Numbered from the stretch's first letter, positions 1-6,178 are shown. The stretch: 8,870 nt of DNA from CAKRHR01 sp964423195 (GCA_964423195.1 CAYRDY010000083.1:1-8870); one strand, 5' to 3'. Notes: generated from the sequence alone by a model not told the origin. Made by a program: numbers and translations.

Positions 1-159
1 GGCAACGGCAGGAATCCCGGCCGAAAAGAGCTTCTGGCTGTCGGACGCGCGGCGGGATTGAAGAAGAAACTGTGTGAGGACTTGATTGACGAGGTACAAT
101 CCTGTGTTCACGCATATTTAGGCGAATATCTGAAGGAGAATGGCGATGAATCGTTTTAA
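1..159 (+). CDS. HipA-like serine/threonine kinase (toxin) gene, C-terminal end only
   Basis: The window opens inside a reading frame that starts before base 1 and ends with TAA at 157-159; 52 codons are visible. The residues NPGRKELLAVGRAAG followed by an amphipathic helix (LIDEVQSCVHAYLGEYL) resemble the C-terminal end of HipA-family kinases, which commonly carry an R-x-x-L-L-x-x-A/G motif and a final long helix. HipA kinases act with a HipB DNA-binding antitoxin and phosphorylate a cytosolic target (glutamyl-tRNA synthetase in the E. coli case). The catalytic part lies outside the window, so activity cannot be judged. The last 14 bases overlap the HAD gene downstream, which suggests co-transcription. 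The identification rests on a short tail and is an inference. Confidence 0.6.
   Translation, partial: GNGRNPGRKELLAVGRAAGLKKKLCEDLIDEVQSCVHAYLGEYLKENGDESF
133..138 (+). promoter_or_regulatory. Ribosome binding site deciding the HAD gene start
   Basis: AAGGAG lies 7 bases before the ATG at 146 but only 1 base before the ATG at 140. The second ATG is therefore the likely initiation codon. The site is inside the coding end of the HipA-like gene, so the two genes are probably translationally coupled. Confidence 0.6.
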
Positions 160-901
160 ATCGGCCCTGGCCAGCGACTTTGACGGGACGCTCTATTTTT
201 ATCAGGAAGAAGAAAAAATGAAGCCCGCGGATGTGCGGGCGATCGAAGCGTTTCAGGAAGCGGGCGGCCTGTTCGGCATCTGCACGGGACGGTCGCTGCA
301 GGGGATTCTATTGTTTGCGCAGAATATTTCTTTTGATTTTTATATCGTGGTCAGCGGCGCCCTCATTCTGGACAAATCCCTGAAACCGATTGCGCGGCAC
401 TGCGTTGACCGACAATTGCTCTCTGAGGTCTATGAGCGGTACAAGGCTCAGGTGGAGACTGTCGTCCAGGCCGATGACACGTTCAGCCTGAATGAGGTCA
501 TTCCGGCGATAACACAGATTACCTCTCTTGATGATATCAAGGGCGATGATATCTACGGGCTGTCGCTCGCCGCCCGATCCACACAGGAGGCCAGAGACAT
601 CAGCCGGGAGATTGTCAGACTCTACGGCGACCGGCTGGCAGCCTTTCAAAACAACACGCATATTGATGTTGTCCCGGCGGGATGCTCAAAAGGGAATGCC
701 ATCAAAGTCGTCAAGAACTATTTCGGGATCGACCGCATCGGTGGCATCGGTGATTCCTACAATGACATTCCCATGATTGAAAGTGCGGATGTTGGCTTCA
801 CATTCCCGTATGCTCCGGCGGACGTGCGGGAGAGGGCGGATCACATCGTCGGGAGCGTCGCGGAGGCGCTGCAAATCATCTCATCGCAGAGACGTGGCTA
901 A
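146..901 (+). CDS. HAD-superfamily hydrolase, Cof-type (subclass IIB) sugar/nucleotide phosphatase
   Basis: This is a 251-residue protein, normal for Cof-type HAD phosphatases. These are cytosolic Mg-dependent enzymes that dephosphorylate small sugar phosphates, FMN or related metabolites through an aspartyl-phosphate intermediate. Motif I is DFDGTL, with the nucleophile D11 and the acid/base D13. Motif II is CTGRS at 47-51. The motif III lysine is K182 in CSKGNA. Motif IV is GIGDSYNDIPM, with D203 and D207 binding Mg. The cap domain lies between motifs II and III (about 80-175), as in subclass II. The start at 146 rather than 140 is chosen by ribosome-site spacing. The gene overlaps the HipA-like gene by 14 bases. 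All catalytic residues are present; the substrate cannot be predicted. Its final codons are partly duplicated just downstream. Confidence 0.9.
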   Translation: MNRFKSALASDFDGTLYFYQEEEKMKPADVRAIEAFQEAGGLFGICTGRSLQGILLFAQNISFDFYIVVSGALILDKSLKPIARHCVDRQLLSEVYERYKAQVETVVQADDTFSLNEVIPAITQITSLDDIKGDDIYGLSLAARSTQEARDISREIVRLYGDRLAAFQNNTHIDVVPAGCSKGNAIKVVKNYFGIDRIGGIGDSYNDIPMIESADVGFTFPYAPADVRERADHIVGSVAEALQIISSQRRG

Positions 902-953
902 TATGGCGCGTGAAGCAATCGTCGGAAGCGTCGCGAAGGCGCTCCAAATCATG
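845..953 (+). repeat. Imperfect tandem repeat of the HAD gene tail, period 73 bp
   Basis: The 35 bases from 845 recur from 918 with 3 mismatches. The first copy encodes the HAD C-terminal residues IVGSVAEALQI. The second, after the HAD stop codon, encodes IVGSVAKALQI in another frame, within a possible 23-codon ORF that begins at ATG 903 and ends at 974. The second copy runs into the end of the convergent CobL-like gene (stop at 949-951). It reads as a remnant of a local duplication, not as a gene. Confidence 0.6.
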
Positions 954-1866
954 ACTTCACCGCCGTGCCGCTGATCAGCCACGGTACCGGCTGGCAGACA
1001 AATTCGCTCTTGCTGTTGAGCTTGGAGAGCGCGATCTGAATGACTTCCATATCCCGGATGTGATATTTGGCAAAGATCTCCTTGATGCCGGCGAGGATGT
1101 TCAGCTCCAGCGTGTAGATCACGAGCTGAAGCTCAGGATTGACTGCGAGCAGCGCGCGGATATCTTCCTCCAGTGTATCGGAGGCCACGATAAAGGCGAT
1201 GCGGGGCACCGGCAGATTGGCAAGCGTAGCCTCTGACAGCCGCGGAATGATCTCAATATTGTGGACGCCGAATTTGTCGGCGTTCTCCTCCATGGAGGCC
1301 ATCGAGCCCGGATTGTCCTCCACGGCGATGACTGTCCCCTCACCGGCGATGATGGCCGCCTCGATGGCGATGCTCTCGCCGGAGACAATGCAGACCGTGT
1401 CCTGAGAGGAGATATTGAGCATGCTCATGATCACGGCGCGGATCTCACTGCCCACATAGCGGATCGGGCCGTGGGCAAAATTCTCATTTTTGATGCCGAT
1501 CTTGTAGGCGTCGAGCGCGCCGTTGTTGATGACCAGAAGCACCGTCGGCTCCATGATGCCGTTGCCGATGAGATCCTTGATCTTGGCGCTTTTGAGGCTG
1601 CCGCCCGGCTCCAGGCCGGTCTCATACCAGACATCGCAGTCGCCGAGGCCGGCTTTCCACATATCATAGCAGAGATTGGTGTGCGTCTCGTCTGCAAAAA
1701 TCAGCACGCGCTTGTTCGATTCCACGGACGGAATGACGTTTTTCTTTTTCTGGCACACATTCAGGAGCTTGACATGCTCCACATTGAATGATACTTTCTC
1801 AGACATATAGCTGACCCATCTGAGCATCTGCTCATTGGTGTAGACAGCCGGATCATGCGTATTCAT
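949..1866 (-). CDS. CobL/CbiT-like protein with degenerate SAM-binding motif, last gene of the por operon
   Basis: This is a 305-residue protein. Residues 53-130 resemble the C-terminal part of CbiE (precorrin methylase fold), including the GIxxExF segment at 124-130. Residues 134-300 follow CbiT, the decarboxylating precorrin-6 methyltransferase: EIRAVIMSML, AIEAA (167-171), AVEDNP (181-186), a KFGVHNIEII stretch at 198-207 and a terminal P-x-x-L-I-S-G. The usual D-I-G-x-G-x-G motif I has become C-I-V-S-G-E-S at 159-165, and the late F-I-G-G-S-G motif is F-I-V-A-S-D. Most of the CbiE half is missing, since a full CobL is roughly 400 residues. ATG 1866 has AGGGGG at 1875-1880, 8 bases upstream; a GTG at 1869 is the alternative. 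The gene lies 22 bases after porB and no other cobalamin gene is visible. The fold assignment is fairly secure. Loss of methyltransferase activity is inference. Confidence 0.65.
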   Translation of the reverse strand: MNTHDPAVYTNEQMLRWVSYMSEKVSFNVEHVKLLNVCQKKKNVIPSVESNKRVLIFADETHTNLCYDMWKAGLGDCDVWYETGLEPGGSLKSAKIKDLIGNGIMEPTVLLVINNGALDAYKIGIKNENFAHGPIRYVGSEIRAVIMSMLNISSQDTVCIVSGESIAIEAAIIAGEGTVIAVEDNPGSMASMEENADKFGVHNIEIIPRLSEATLANLPVPRIAFIVASDTLEEDIRALLAVNPELQLVIYTLELNILAGIKEIFAKYHIRDMEVIQIALSKLNSKSEFVCQPVPWLISGTAVKS

Positions 1867-1888
1867 CACTAAAACCCCCTTCGGTAGA

Positions 1889-2824
1889 TTACCCGATATT
1901 GACCAAATCCGTCAGATTCTTCCAGCGGCGGTCGACCTCAGCCTGGAATGCCGCGATCAGATCCTCGTTCCCCTTTTTGAACAGATGTTTGAATCTGCCC
2001 TGCGGGCGCAGGAAGTCCTCGATCGGAAGTTTATTCTTCGGCTCATAGTTGAGGATCCACTGTCCATCGACCACCTCAAACAGCGGCCAATAGCAGGTCT
2101 CAACACCCAGGCGGCAGATTTCCATCATCTGATCCGGCGGGTACTGCCAGCCTCTCGGACAAGGCGCCATAATGTTTAGGAAAGCCGCGCCCGGCGTGTA
2201 GATGGCCTTTTCCGCCTTGACGTGCAGATCCTTAAAGTTCTTCCAGAATGTCGTCTGGGCCACATAGGGCACATCATGCGCGGCGATGATCGAGGCCAGG
2301 TCCTTGCGGTTCTGCGGCTTGCCGTTGGAATGTGTGCCCACCGGCGTGGTGGTCGTGTCGGCATACATCGGGGTCGCCGAGGAGCGCTGGATGCCGGTAT
2401 TCATGTAAGCGCCGTTGTCGTAGCAGACGTAGACCAGATCATGGTTGCGCTCCATGGCGCCGGAGAGGGATTGTAAACCGATATCATAGGTACCGCCGTC
2501 GCCGCCGAAAGTGATGAACTTGAACGTCTCATTGACCTTGCCCTTTTTGCGCAGCACGCGGTAGGCGGTCTCGACGCCGGAGAGGGTAGCGCCGGCATTT
2601 TCAAAGGCGTTGTGGACATAGCTGTCCCTGTATGCCGTAAAAGGATAGATGTAGGAGGACACTTCAAGGCAGCTGGTCGCGTTGCCGACCACGGCCTTGT
2701 CGCCCTCGTGCAGGCCGCGCAGGACATTTCTCACGGCGATCGGAGCGCCGCAGCCGGCGCACAGACGGTGCCCAGGTGCCAGACGTTCCGGTTTGCTCAT
2801 TGTCTCTTTAAAATTGTAACTCAA
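1889..2824 (-). CDS. porB: Pyruvate (2-oxoacid):ferredoxin oxidoreductase, beta subunit
   Basis: The 311-residue beta subunit binds thiamine diphosphate and one 4Fe-4S cluster in the cytosolic PorABDG complex, which converts pyruvate plus CoA to acetyl-CoA, CO2 and reduced ferredoxin. The cluster cysteines expected for the family are present: C22 and C25 in LCAGCG, C52 in SCLEVSS, and C222 in PCPRGW. The TPP motif begins at G108-D109-G110 and continues to the asparagines N137 and N142 of YDNGAYMN. I place the start at TTG 2824. GGAGGTG lies 6 bases before it, and the residues it adds (SYNFKETMSKPE) match the usual N-terminus of the family. The ATG at 2800 has no good ribosome site, and a longer reading would run into porA. 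The start is 13 bases after the porA stop. The exact substrate (pyruvate versus branched 2-oxoacids) is not provable from sequence alone. Confidence 0.9.
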   Translation of the reverse strand: MSYNFKETMSKPERLAPGHRLCAGCGAPIAVRNVLRGLHEGDKAVVGNATSCLEVSSYIYPFTAYRDSYVHNAFENAGATLSGVETAYRVLRKKGKVNETFKFITFGGDGGTYDIGLQSLSGAMERNHDLVYVCYDNGAYMNTGIQRSSATPMYADTTTTPVGTHSNGKPQNRKDLASIIAAHDVPYVAQTTFWKNFKDLHVKAEKAIYTPGAAFLNIMAPCPRGWQYPPDQMMEICRLGVETCYWPLFEVVDGQWILNYEPKNKLPIEDFLRPQGRFKHLFKKGNEDLIAAFQAEVDRRWKNLTDLVNIG

Positions 2825-2830
2825 TTTCGA

Positions 2831-2837
2831 CACCTCC
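2831..2837 (-). promoter_or_regulatory. Ribosome binding site supporting a TTG start for porB
   Basis: Read on the minus strand, GGAGGTG follows the porA stop codon directly and precedes TTG (2822-2824) by 6 bases. It is the strongest ribosome site near this junction. Confidence 0.7.
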
Positions 2838-4025
2838 CTATTCTCTGACGCCCAGATAGCGGTACGGCATGCCGAAATGATCCGCGTTGGCAGGGTCAGG
2901 ATTTTCCAGATCTCTATAGACATGAATGAAATTTTCAACGGTGATATCGCGGCCGCCAAGACCATAGACGTAGTTGACGGTATCCATTGTCAGCTTTGCC
3001 CGAAACAGCGCGGCGCCGACATCGGATGCCAGCGGGCCGCCCTCGTTCGAGAAACTGTCGGAGCGGTCCATAATCGCCAGCGCCTTGACATTTTTAAGCG
3101 CATCGGCGATCTCCTCAGATGGGAACGGGCGGAAGACGCGCAGTTTCAAGATGCCGGCTTTCATGCCCTGTTCGCGCAGGATATCCACCGCGTCCTTGGC
3201 GGTGCCGGCAGCGGACCCGATGATCACGATGGCATAATCCGCGTCGTCCAGGCGGTAAGCCTCAAAGAAACCGTATTTTCTGCCGGAGAGCTGATAAAAC
3301 TCATCCGCGATGTCCAGAATGACCTGCTTGGCATTGTGCATGGCCTGGGCCTGGGAGCGCTTGGCCTCCATATAATAATTGGAGACGGAGTACGGGCCTA
3401 AGGCCATCGGCTCGTCCGCGTTGAGCAGATAGTGCTCCGGATTGTATTCGCCGACAAAATTTTTGACCTCGTCATCCTCAAGCAGCATGATGTTCTCCAC
3501 CGCGTGGCTGGTGATGAAGCCGTCCTGGCAGATCATGATCGGCAGATGCACGTCCCTGTGCTCGGCGATGCGGTAGGCCTGGATGAGATTGTCGTAGGCC
3601 TCCTGGTTGTTCTCAGCGTAAATCTGAATCCAGCCGCTGTCCCTGGCACCCATGCTGTCGGAGTGATCAGCATTGATATTGATCGGGCCGGAGAGCGCGC
3701 GGTTGACCAGCGTCAGCAGGATCGGCAGGCGGTTGGAGGCTGCCACATAGAGCTCCTCCCACATCAGCGCCATGCCGCAGGAGGATGTCGTCGTCAGAGA
3801 TCTGGCGCCGGCGGCCTCAGCGCCGATCGCGGCGCTCATGGAACTGTGTTCGCTCTCCACAGGGATAAATTCGGTGTCTACCTCGCCGTTTGCGATATAG
3901 TTGGCGTAATATTGTGGAATTTCTGTCGAAGGCGTGATCGGGAAAGCAGGGTAGACGTCAGGGTTGATTTGTTTTAAGCCGTACGCTACGGCCTCGTTGC
4001 CGGAAAGTCTGTCACGTTTTGCCAT
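2838..4025 (-). CDS. porA: Pyruvate (2-oxoacid):ferredoxin oxidoreductase, alpha subunit
   Basis: At 395 residues this has the usual length for the separate alpha subunit, which forms the active site with PorB. The early FPITPST segment (29-35) is the conserved pyrimidine-ring region of TPP-dependent oxidoreductases. The stretch with RALSGPININADHSD, then ARDSGW and ENNQEAYD, is characteristic of PorA. The C-terminal third carries the transketolase-C-like domain with KLRVFRPFP and YGLGGRDIT. ATG 4025 has AAGGAGG (4035-4041) 9 bases upstream and begins 1 base after the porD stop codon, so translation is tightly linked. All expected regions are present with no truncation. Other 2-oxoacid specificities (2-oxoisovalerate or oxobutyrate) cannot be excluded. 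Confidence 0.92.
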   Translation of the reverse strand: MAKRDRLSGNEAVAYGLKQINPDVYPAFPITPSTEIPQYYANYIANGEVDTEFIPVESEHSSMSAAIGAEAAGARSLTTTSSCGMALMWEELYVAASNRLPILLTLVNRALSGPININADHSDSMGARDSGWIQIYAENNQEAYDNLIQAYRIAEHRDVHLPIMICQDGFITSHAVENIMLLEDDEVKNFVGEYNPEHYLLNADEPMALGPYSVSNYYMEAKRSQAQAMHNAKQVILDIADEFYQLSGRKYGFFEAYRLDDADYAIVIIGSAAGTAKDAVDILREQGMKAGILKLRVFRPFPSEEIADALKNVKALAIMDRSDSFSNEGGPLASDVGAALFRAKLTMDTVNYVYGLGGRDITVENFIHVYRDLENPDPANADHFGMPYRYLGVRE

Positions 4026-4026
4026 T

Positions 4027-4329
4027 TTACTGTGCCTCCTTCATAACGATAGCGCCGAACGGGCATACATTGGCGCAGATGCCGCAGCCCTTGCAGTGAT
4101 TTAAGTCAAACGGCTGGCGTTTGCCGTCTCTGACCGGAATACAGCTGTCCGGGCAGACCGGCGTGCACAGCAGGCACTGACGGCATTTCTCAACGAGATA
4201 GACCGGTTTGATGGAAGACCATTCGCCGGTCATAAAATATTCGCTCGTGCCCGGCGCGTACATCTGCATGCCCTCGGTCACGTCAGTCCAGGCACATTTC
4301 TCAGTCAATTTGTCTAAGTTAATTTTCAT
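4027..4329 (-). CDS. porD: Pyruvate (2-oxoacid):ferredoxin oxidoreductase, delta subunit (2x[4Fe-4S] ferredoxin)
   Basis: This 100-residue ferredoxin-type subunit relays electrons from PorB to free ferredoxin. Two cluster motifs are complete: C49-x2-C52-x2-C55-x3-C59-P and C79-x2-C82-x2-C85-x3-C89-P. The middle cysteines of each set serve one cluster and the distant fourth serves the other, as in bacterial 8Fe ferredoxins. The TGEWSSIKPV stretch (34-43) is typical of PorD N-termini. ATG 4329 overlaps the porG stop as ATGA, and GGAGG lies about 10 bases upstream inside porG. The gene order gamma-delta-alpha-beta is the classical arrangement for four-subunit enzymes. Confidence 0.93.
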   Translation of the reverse strand: MKINLDKLTEKCAWTDVTEGMQMYAPGTSEYFMTGEWSSIKPVYLVEKCRQCLLCTPVCPDSCIPVRDGKRQPFDLNHCKGCGICANVCPFGAIVMKEAQ

Positions 4330-4901
4330 GATCCGATAACCTCCATCGCCATCTTCAAAGCGCGCATATTGCCGTCGATCACTTCCGGCTTTCTGGCGAA
4401 TTTATGCTTGAATGACCCCTGCATCTCCCTCAAAAATGTCTCCTCATCCATGATTTTGCTGACCTTGACGACGGCGGCCAGCATCGGCATATTCGGGTAA
4501 TACCTGCCCATCGTCTCCATCGAAATTTTGTGGGCGTCAACGGTGTAAACGCCGCCCTCGTAGCCGTGCAGGTGCGGCATGATCTGCTCCTTGGATTTGC
4601 CGGTATTGACAATGATCGCGCCCTCTTTTTTGAGGCCATTGGTGACCTCGACCGTCTCCAAAAGGGTTTCGTCCACCACGACCACATAGTCCGGATCATA
4701 GATATTGGAGTGGACGCGGATCGGCGTGTCGCTGATGCGGTTGTAGGCAGTGATCGGCGCGCCCATGCGCTCCGGACCGTATTCAGGGAAGCCCTGAACA
4801 CTCTTGCCGGTCTGGAAAGCGACATCGGCGAGCAGAAGCGCAGCTGTCTTCGCGCCCTGGCCGCCACGGCCGTGCCAGCGGATTTCAACAATGTTTTTCA
4901 T
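4326..4901 (-). CDS. porG: Pyruvate (2-oxoacid):ferredoxin oxidoreductase, gamma subunit
   Basis: The 191-residue gamma subunit is the CoA-binding domain of the complex. The N-terminal RWHGRGGQGAKTAA with glycines at 11, 13, 14 and 16, then GFPEYGPERMGAPITAY, is diagnostic for the POR gamma family. A central DYVVVVDETLL strand-helix segment and a terminal ALKMAMEVI helix complete the domain. ATG 4901 has GGAGAG 7 bases upstream. It is the first gene of the operon and the stop overlaps the porD start by 4 bases. The leader from the predicted promoter is about 130 bases long. Confidence 0.92.
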   Translation of the reverse strand: MKNIVEIRWHGRGGQGAKTAALLLADVAFQTGKSVQGFPEYGPERMGAPITAYNRISDTPIRVHSNIYDPDYVVVVDETLLETVEVTNGLKKEGAIIVNTGKSKEQIMPHLHGYEGGVYTVDAHKISMETMGRYYPNMPMLAAVVKVSKIMDEETFLREMQGSFKHKFARKPEVIDGNMRALKMAMEVIGS

Positions 4902-5035
4902 AAATCATCTCTCCATTACATTTGGTATTGGGTATCTTTACGGGCAGCGCAGATGGATTTGCGCGTTTGTCTGGACTATCTTGTACCTTGTCTGTCGCCC
5001 GCATCGAATATGTATCTGTGATCGATTTCGCATAC
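4902..5035 (-). other. Untranslated leader of the por operon
   Basis: About 130 bases lie between the predicted transcription start and the porG ATG. A small possible hairpin, GCGCA with an 8-base loop and TGCGC, falls at about 4938-4955. I recognise no known riboswitch, T-box or terminator-antiterminator pair. The open frame across this stretch has no family resemblance and reads through into porG. Confidence 0.3.
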
Positions 5036-5046
5036 TGATTCAGTAT
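5032..5046. promoter_or_regulatory. 15-bp palindrome over the por -10 element, likely operator
   Basis: ATACTGA-T-TCAGTAT is a perfect inverted repeat with one central base. It overlaps the -10 hexamer and the expected start site, where a bound repressor would block RNA polymerase. The form ATAC-N7-GTAT also resembles LysR-type boxes, but I cannot name the regulator. It does not match the Rex consensus. Confidence 0.45.
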
Positions 5047-5070
5047 AACAGAAAAATAGTGAATGTACAA
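5042..5070 (-). promoter_or_regulatory. Sigma-A-type promoter of the por operon (extended -10)
   Basis: On the minus strand, TTGTAC (5065-5070) is followed after 17 bases by TATACT (5042-5047), which is preceded by TG-T, an extended -10. Transcription would start near 5035 and run into porG about 130 bases on. The -10 is close to consensus; the -35 matches only in its TTG half. Confidence 0.6.
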
Positions 5071-5159
5071 TCGAATATTTGTCGAAGATACAAAGTTTGA
5101 AAGAAAACTTCCAAATCTACCTCGATAACGCGCTAAAAATGCGTTGGGAAAGAGGAAAA

Positions 5160-5177
5160 TGACGGTTTCAGCCGTCA
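5160..5177 (-). terminator. Intrinsic terminator after the 79-residue gene
   Basis: On the minus strand, TGACGG, a 6-base loop and CCGTCA form a perfect 6-bp stem followed by TTTTCCTCTTT. The stop codon TGA (5168-5170) lies in the loop/stem, so terminator and coding end overlap. It would separate the moaC unit from the por promoter downstream. Confidence 0.6.
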
Positions 5178-5407
5178 CTTTGTCTCATCAATTCGCGCAT
5201 TTCCTCGTACAGCGTGAGATCATCGGCCGTGACTTTCATGTTTGAACTGTAGGTTTTTCCGTCCTCGGTCGTGATCGTGATCTCCAGGACAGTGTTTTCA
5301 CGGAACGTCTGTCTGGGCACCTCCATCATAAACTTTGTAAATTTTGGGTGCGTGTCACAAAACTGTCTCCACGCCGACGCCACTTTCATCATTTTCATCG
5401 TATTCAT
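5168..5407 (-). CDS. Small protein of unknown function, 79 residues
   Basis: I do not recognise this family. The protein has an N-terminal amphipathic helix with aromatic and basic residues (WRQFCDTHPKFTKFMMEV), a predicted beta hairpin around EITITTEDGKTY at about 42-53, and an acidic C-terminal helix. There is no signal peptide, membrane segment or metal motif. ATG 5407 is preceded 7 bases upstream by AGGCGG (5415-5420), one mismatch from the ideal ribosome site. The gene lies 111 bases after moaC on the same strand with no terminator between, so co-transcription is likely, and it ends at a convincing terminator. These signals make it a probable real gene, but nothing ties it to molybdopterin synthesis. 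Confidence 0.6.
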   Translation of the reverse strand: MNTMKMMKVASAWRQFCDTHPKFTKFMMEVPRQTFRENTVLEITITTEDGKTYSSNMKVTADDLTLYEEMRELMRQSDG

Positions 5408-5518
5408 CGCAAAACCGCCTTTCTTTATTTGTCGGTCATACCACTTTTTGCGTCATTGTCCGGCGCAACTGTTTTTACAGACATCGTCTCCGGCATTAAC
5501 ATTTTTTTGCTGTGGATG
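5408..5518 (-). other. Spacer between moaC and the small downstream gene
   Basis: The 111-base spacer has no terminator for moaC. It contains a 19-codon open stretch (ATG on the minus strand, starting MSVKTVAP and ending MTDK before TAA) with GGAG only 3 bases ahead. I see no reason to call it a gene. Confidence 0.3.
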
Positions 5519-6004
5519 TCATTTTTTATAGTCCTTGGCAATATAATGACCGGATTTTCCGCCGTCTTTTTCCAGCAGACGAATGTCACGGATGACCATC
5601 GCCCGATCGACGGCCTTGCACATGTCATAGATGGTCAGGGCCGCCGCGGAGGCTGCGTGAAGCGCCTCCATCTCGACGCCGGTCTTGCCGGTGGTCTTGA
5701 CGGTGGCGACAATGCGGATGGAGGAAGTCACCGCGTCCGGCTCAAAGCGGATGTCCGCGCCGGACAGCTGCAGCGGATGGCACATCGGTATGATCTCCGG
5801 TGTCTTTTTCGCTGCCATGATGCCGGCCACCTGGGCGACCGTGAGCACATCACCCTTTTTGATGCCGCCGTTCATGATCCGCTCAAATGTCTCAGGCCGC
5901 ATGGAAATCGTGGCGCAGGCCACGCCGATGCGCCGTGTATCATCTTTTTCAGAGACATCGACCATTTTCGCGTTTCCCTGCTCGTTAAAATGCGAAAGTT
6001 CCAT
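5519..6004 (-). CDS. moaC: Cyclic pyranopterin monophosphate synthase (molybdenum cofactor biosynthesis)
   Basis: MoaC acts after MoaA and converts 3',8-cyclo-GTP into cyclic pyranopterin monophosphate, the first stable intermediate of molybdopterin, in the cytosol. The 161-residue length matches the family. Motifs are MVDVS (14-18), KKTPEIIPMCHPL (66-78, with H76), TGKTGVEMEAL (105-115), YDMCKAVD (126-133) and a terminal GGKSG (148-152). D127 and K130 appear to correspond to the catalytic Asp and Lys known from E. coli MoaC. I choose ATG 6004, with GGAG (6011-6014) 6 bases upstream and a family-like start MELSHFNEQG; an in-frame ATG at 6016 has a weaker site. No other moa, mob or moe gene is in the window, so the rest of the pathway must be elsewhere. 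Confidence 0.95.
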   Translation of the reverse strand: MELSHFNEQGNAKMVDVSEKDDTRRIGVACATISMRPETFERIMNGGIKKGDVLTVAQVAGIMAAKKTPEIIPMCHPLQLSGADIRFEPDAVTSSIRIVATVKTTGKTGVEMEALHAASAAALTIYDMCKAVDRAMVIRDIRLLEKDGGKSGHYIAKDYKK

Positions 6005-6068
6005 CAAAAGCTCCATTCTTCCGCCAATGCGGACTTGATGTGAATATTTTTTATGTGTCTCAGAAAAT

Positions 6069-6097
6069 AGTTTAGCATATTTTCACGCAAAACACAA
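6069..6097 (-). promoter_or_regulatory. Possible moaC promoter
   Basis: On the minus strand, TTGTGT (6092-6097), 17 bases and TAAACT (6069-6074) give a plausible but weak sigma-A promoter. It is divergent from the rubrerythrin promoter about 11 bases away, so the two could compete. Confidence 0.3.
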
Positions 6098-6107
6098 AGA
6101 ATATATG

Positions 6108-6136
6108 TTGACAAACAGATAAAAATCAATTAGTAT
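6108..6136 (+). promoter_or_regulatory. Sigma-A-type promoter of the rubrerythrin gene
   Basis: A perfect TTGACA (6108-6113) is followed after 17 bases by TAGTAT (6131-6136), within an AT-rich stretch. TATAAA at 6134-6139 is an alternative -10 but with a 20-base spacer. The start site would fall near 6143, leaving a leader of roughly 36 bases. Confidence 0.6.
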
Positions 6137-6140
6137 AAAA

Positions 6141-6155
6141 CAGTAATTATTACTA
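6141..6155. promoter_or_regulatory. PerR/Fur-type operator (7-1-7 inverted repeat)
   Basis: AGTAAT-T-ATTACT (6142-6154) is a perfect inverted repeat containing TAAT-n-ATTA, the core of the PerR box TTATAATnATTATAA; 9 of 14 half-site positions match. It sits at the expected start site of the rubrerythrin promoter, where a peroxide-sensing repressor would block transcription. Assignment to PerR rests on the consensus and on PerR control of rubrerythrins in clostridia. Confidence 0.5.
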
Positions 6156-6178
6156 TTTTATTAACGGAGGTATTTGTG

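Noticed and set aside
1261..1791. 176-codon open frame on the plus strand opposite the CobL-like gene
   Set aside because: It is an antisense shadow of a clearly coding frame, rich in Asp, Ala and Val as expected for the complement of GC-rich codons, with no ribosome site.
3432..3977. 181-codon open frame on the plus strand opposite porA
   Set aside because: It lies antisense to strongly conserved PorA motifs and its composition is typical of a shadow frame.
5032..5046. Rex (NADH-sensing repressor) site at the por promoter
   Set aside because: The palindrome ATACTGATTCAGTAT does not fit the Rex consensus TTGTGAA-N4-TTCACAA in either arm or spacing.
5127..5145. AACGC...GCGTT inverted repeat upstream of the por promoter
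   Set aside because: Only five pairs with a nine-base loop and no T-run; too weak to call a terminator.
4885..5178. 97-codon open frame on the minus strand across the por promoter and leader
   Set aside because: It contains the promoter and operator, overlaps the start of porG, and its translation has no domain pattern; it is open by chance.
5348..6043. 231-codon open frame on the plus strand opposite moaC
   Set aside because: The moaC motifs on the other strand are unmistakable; this frame has His/Arg/Gly-rich shadow composition and no start signals.
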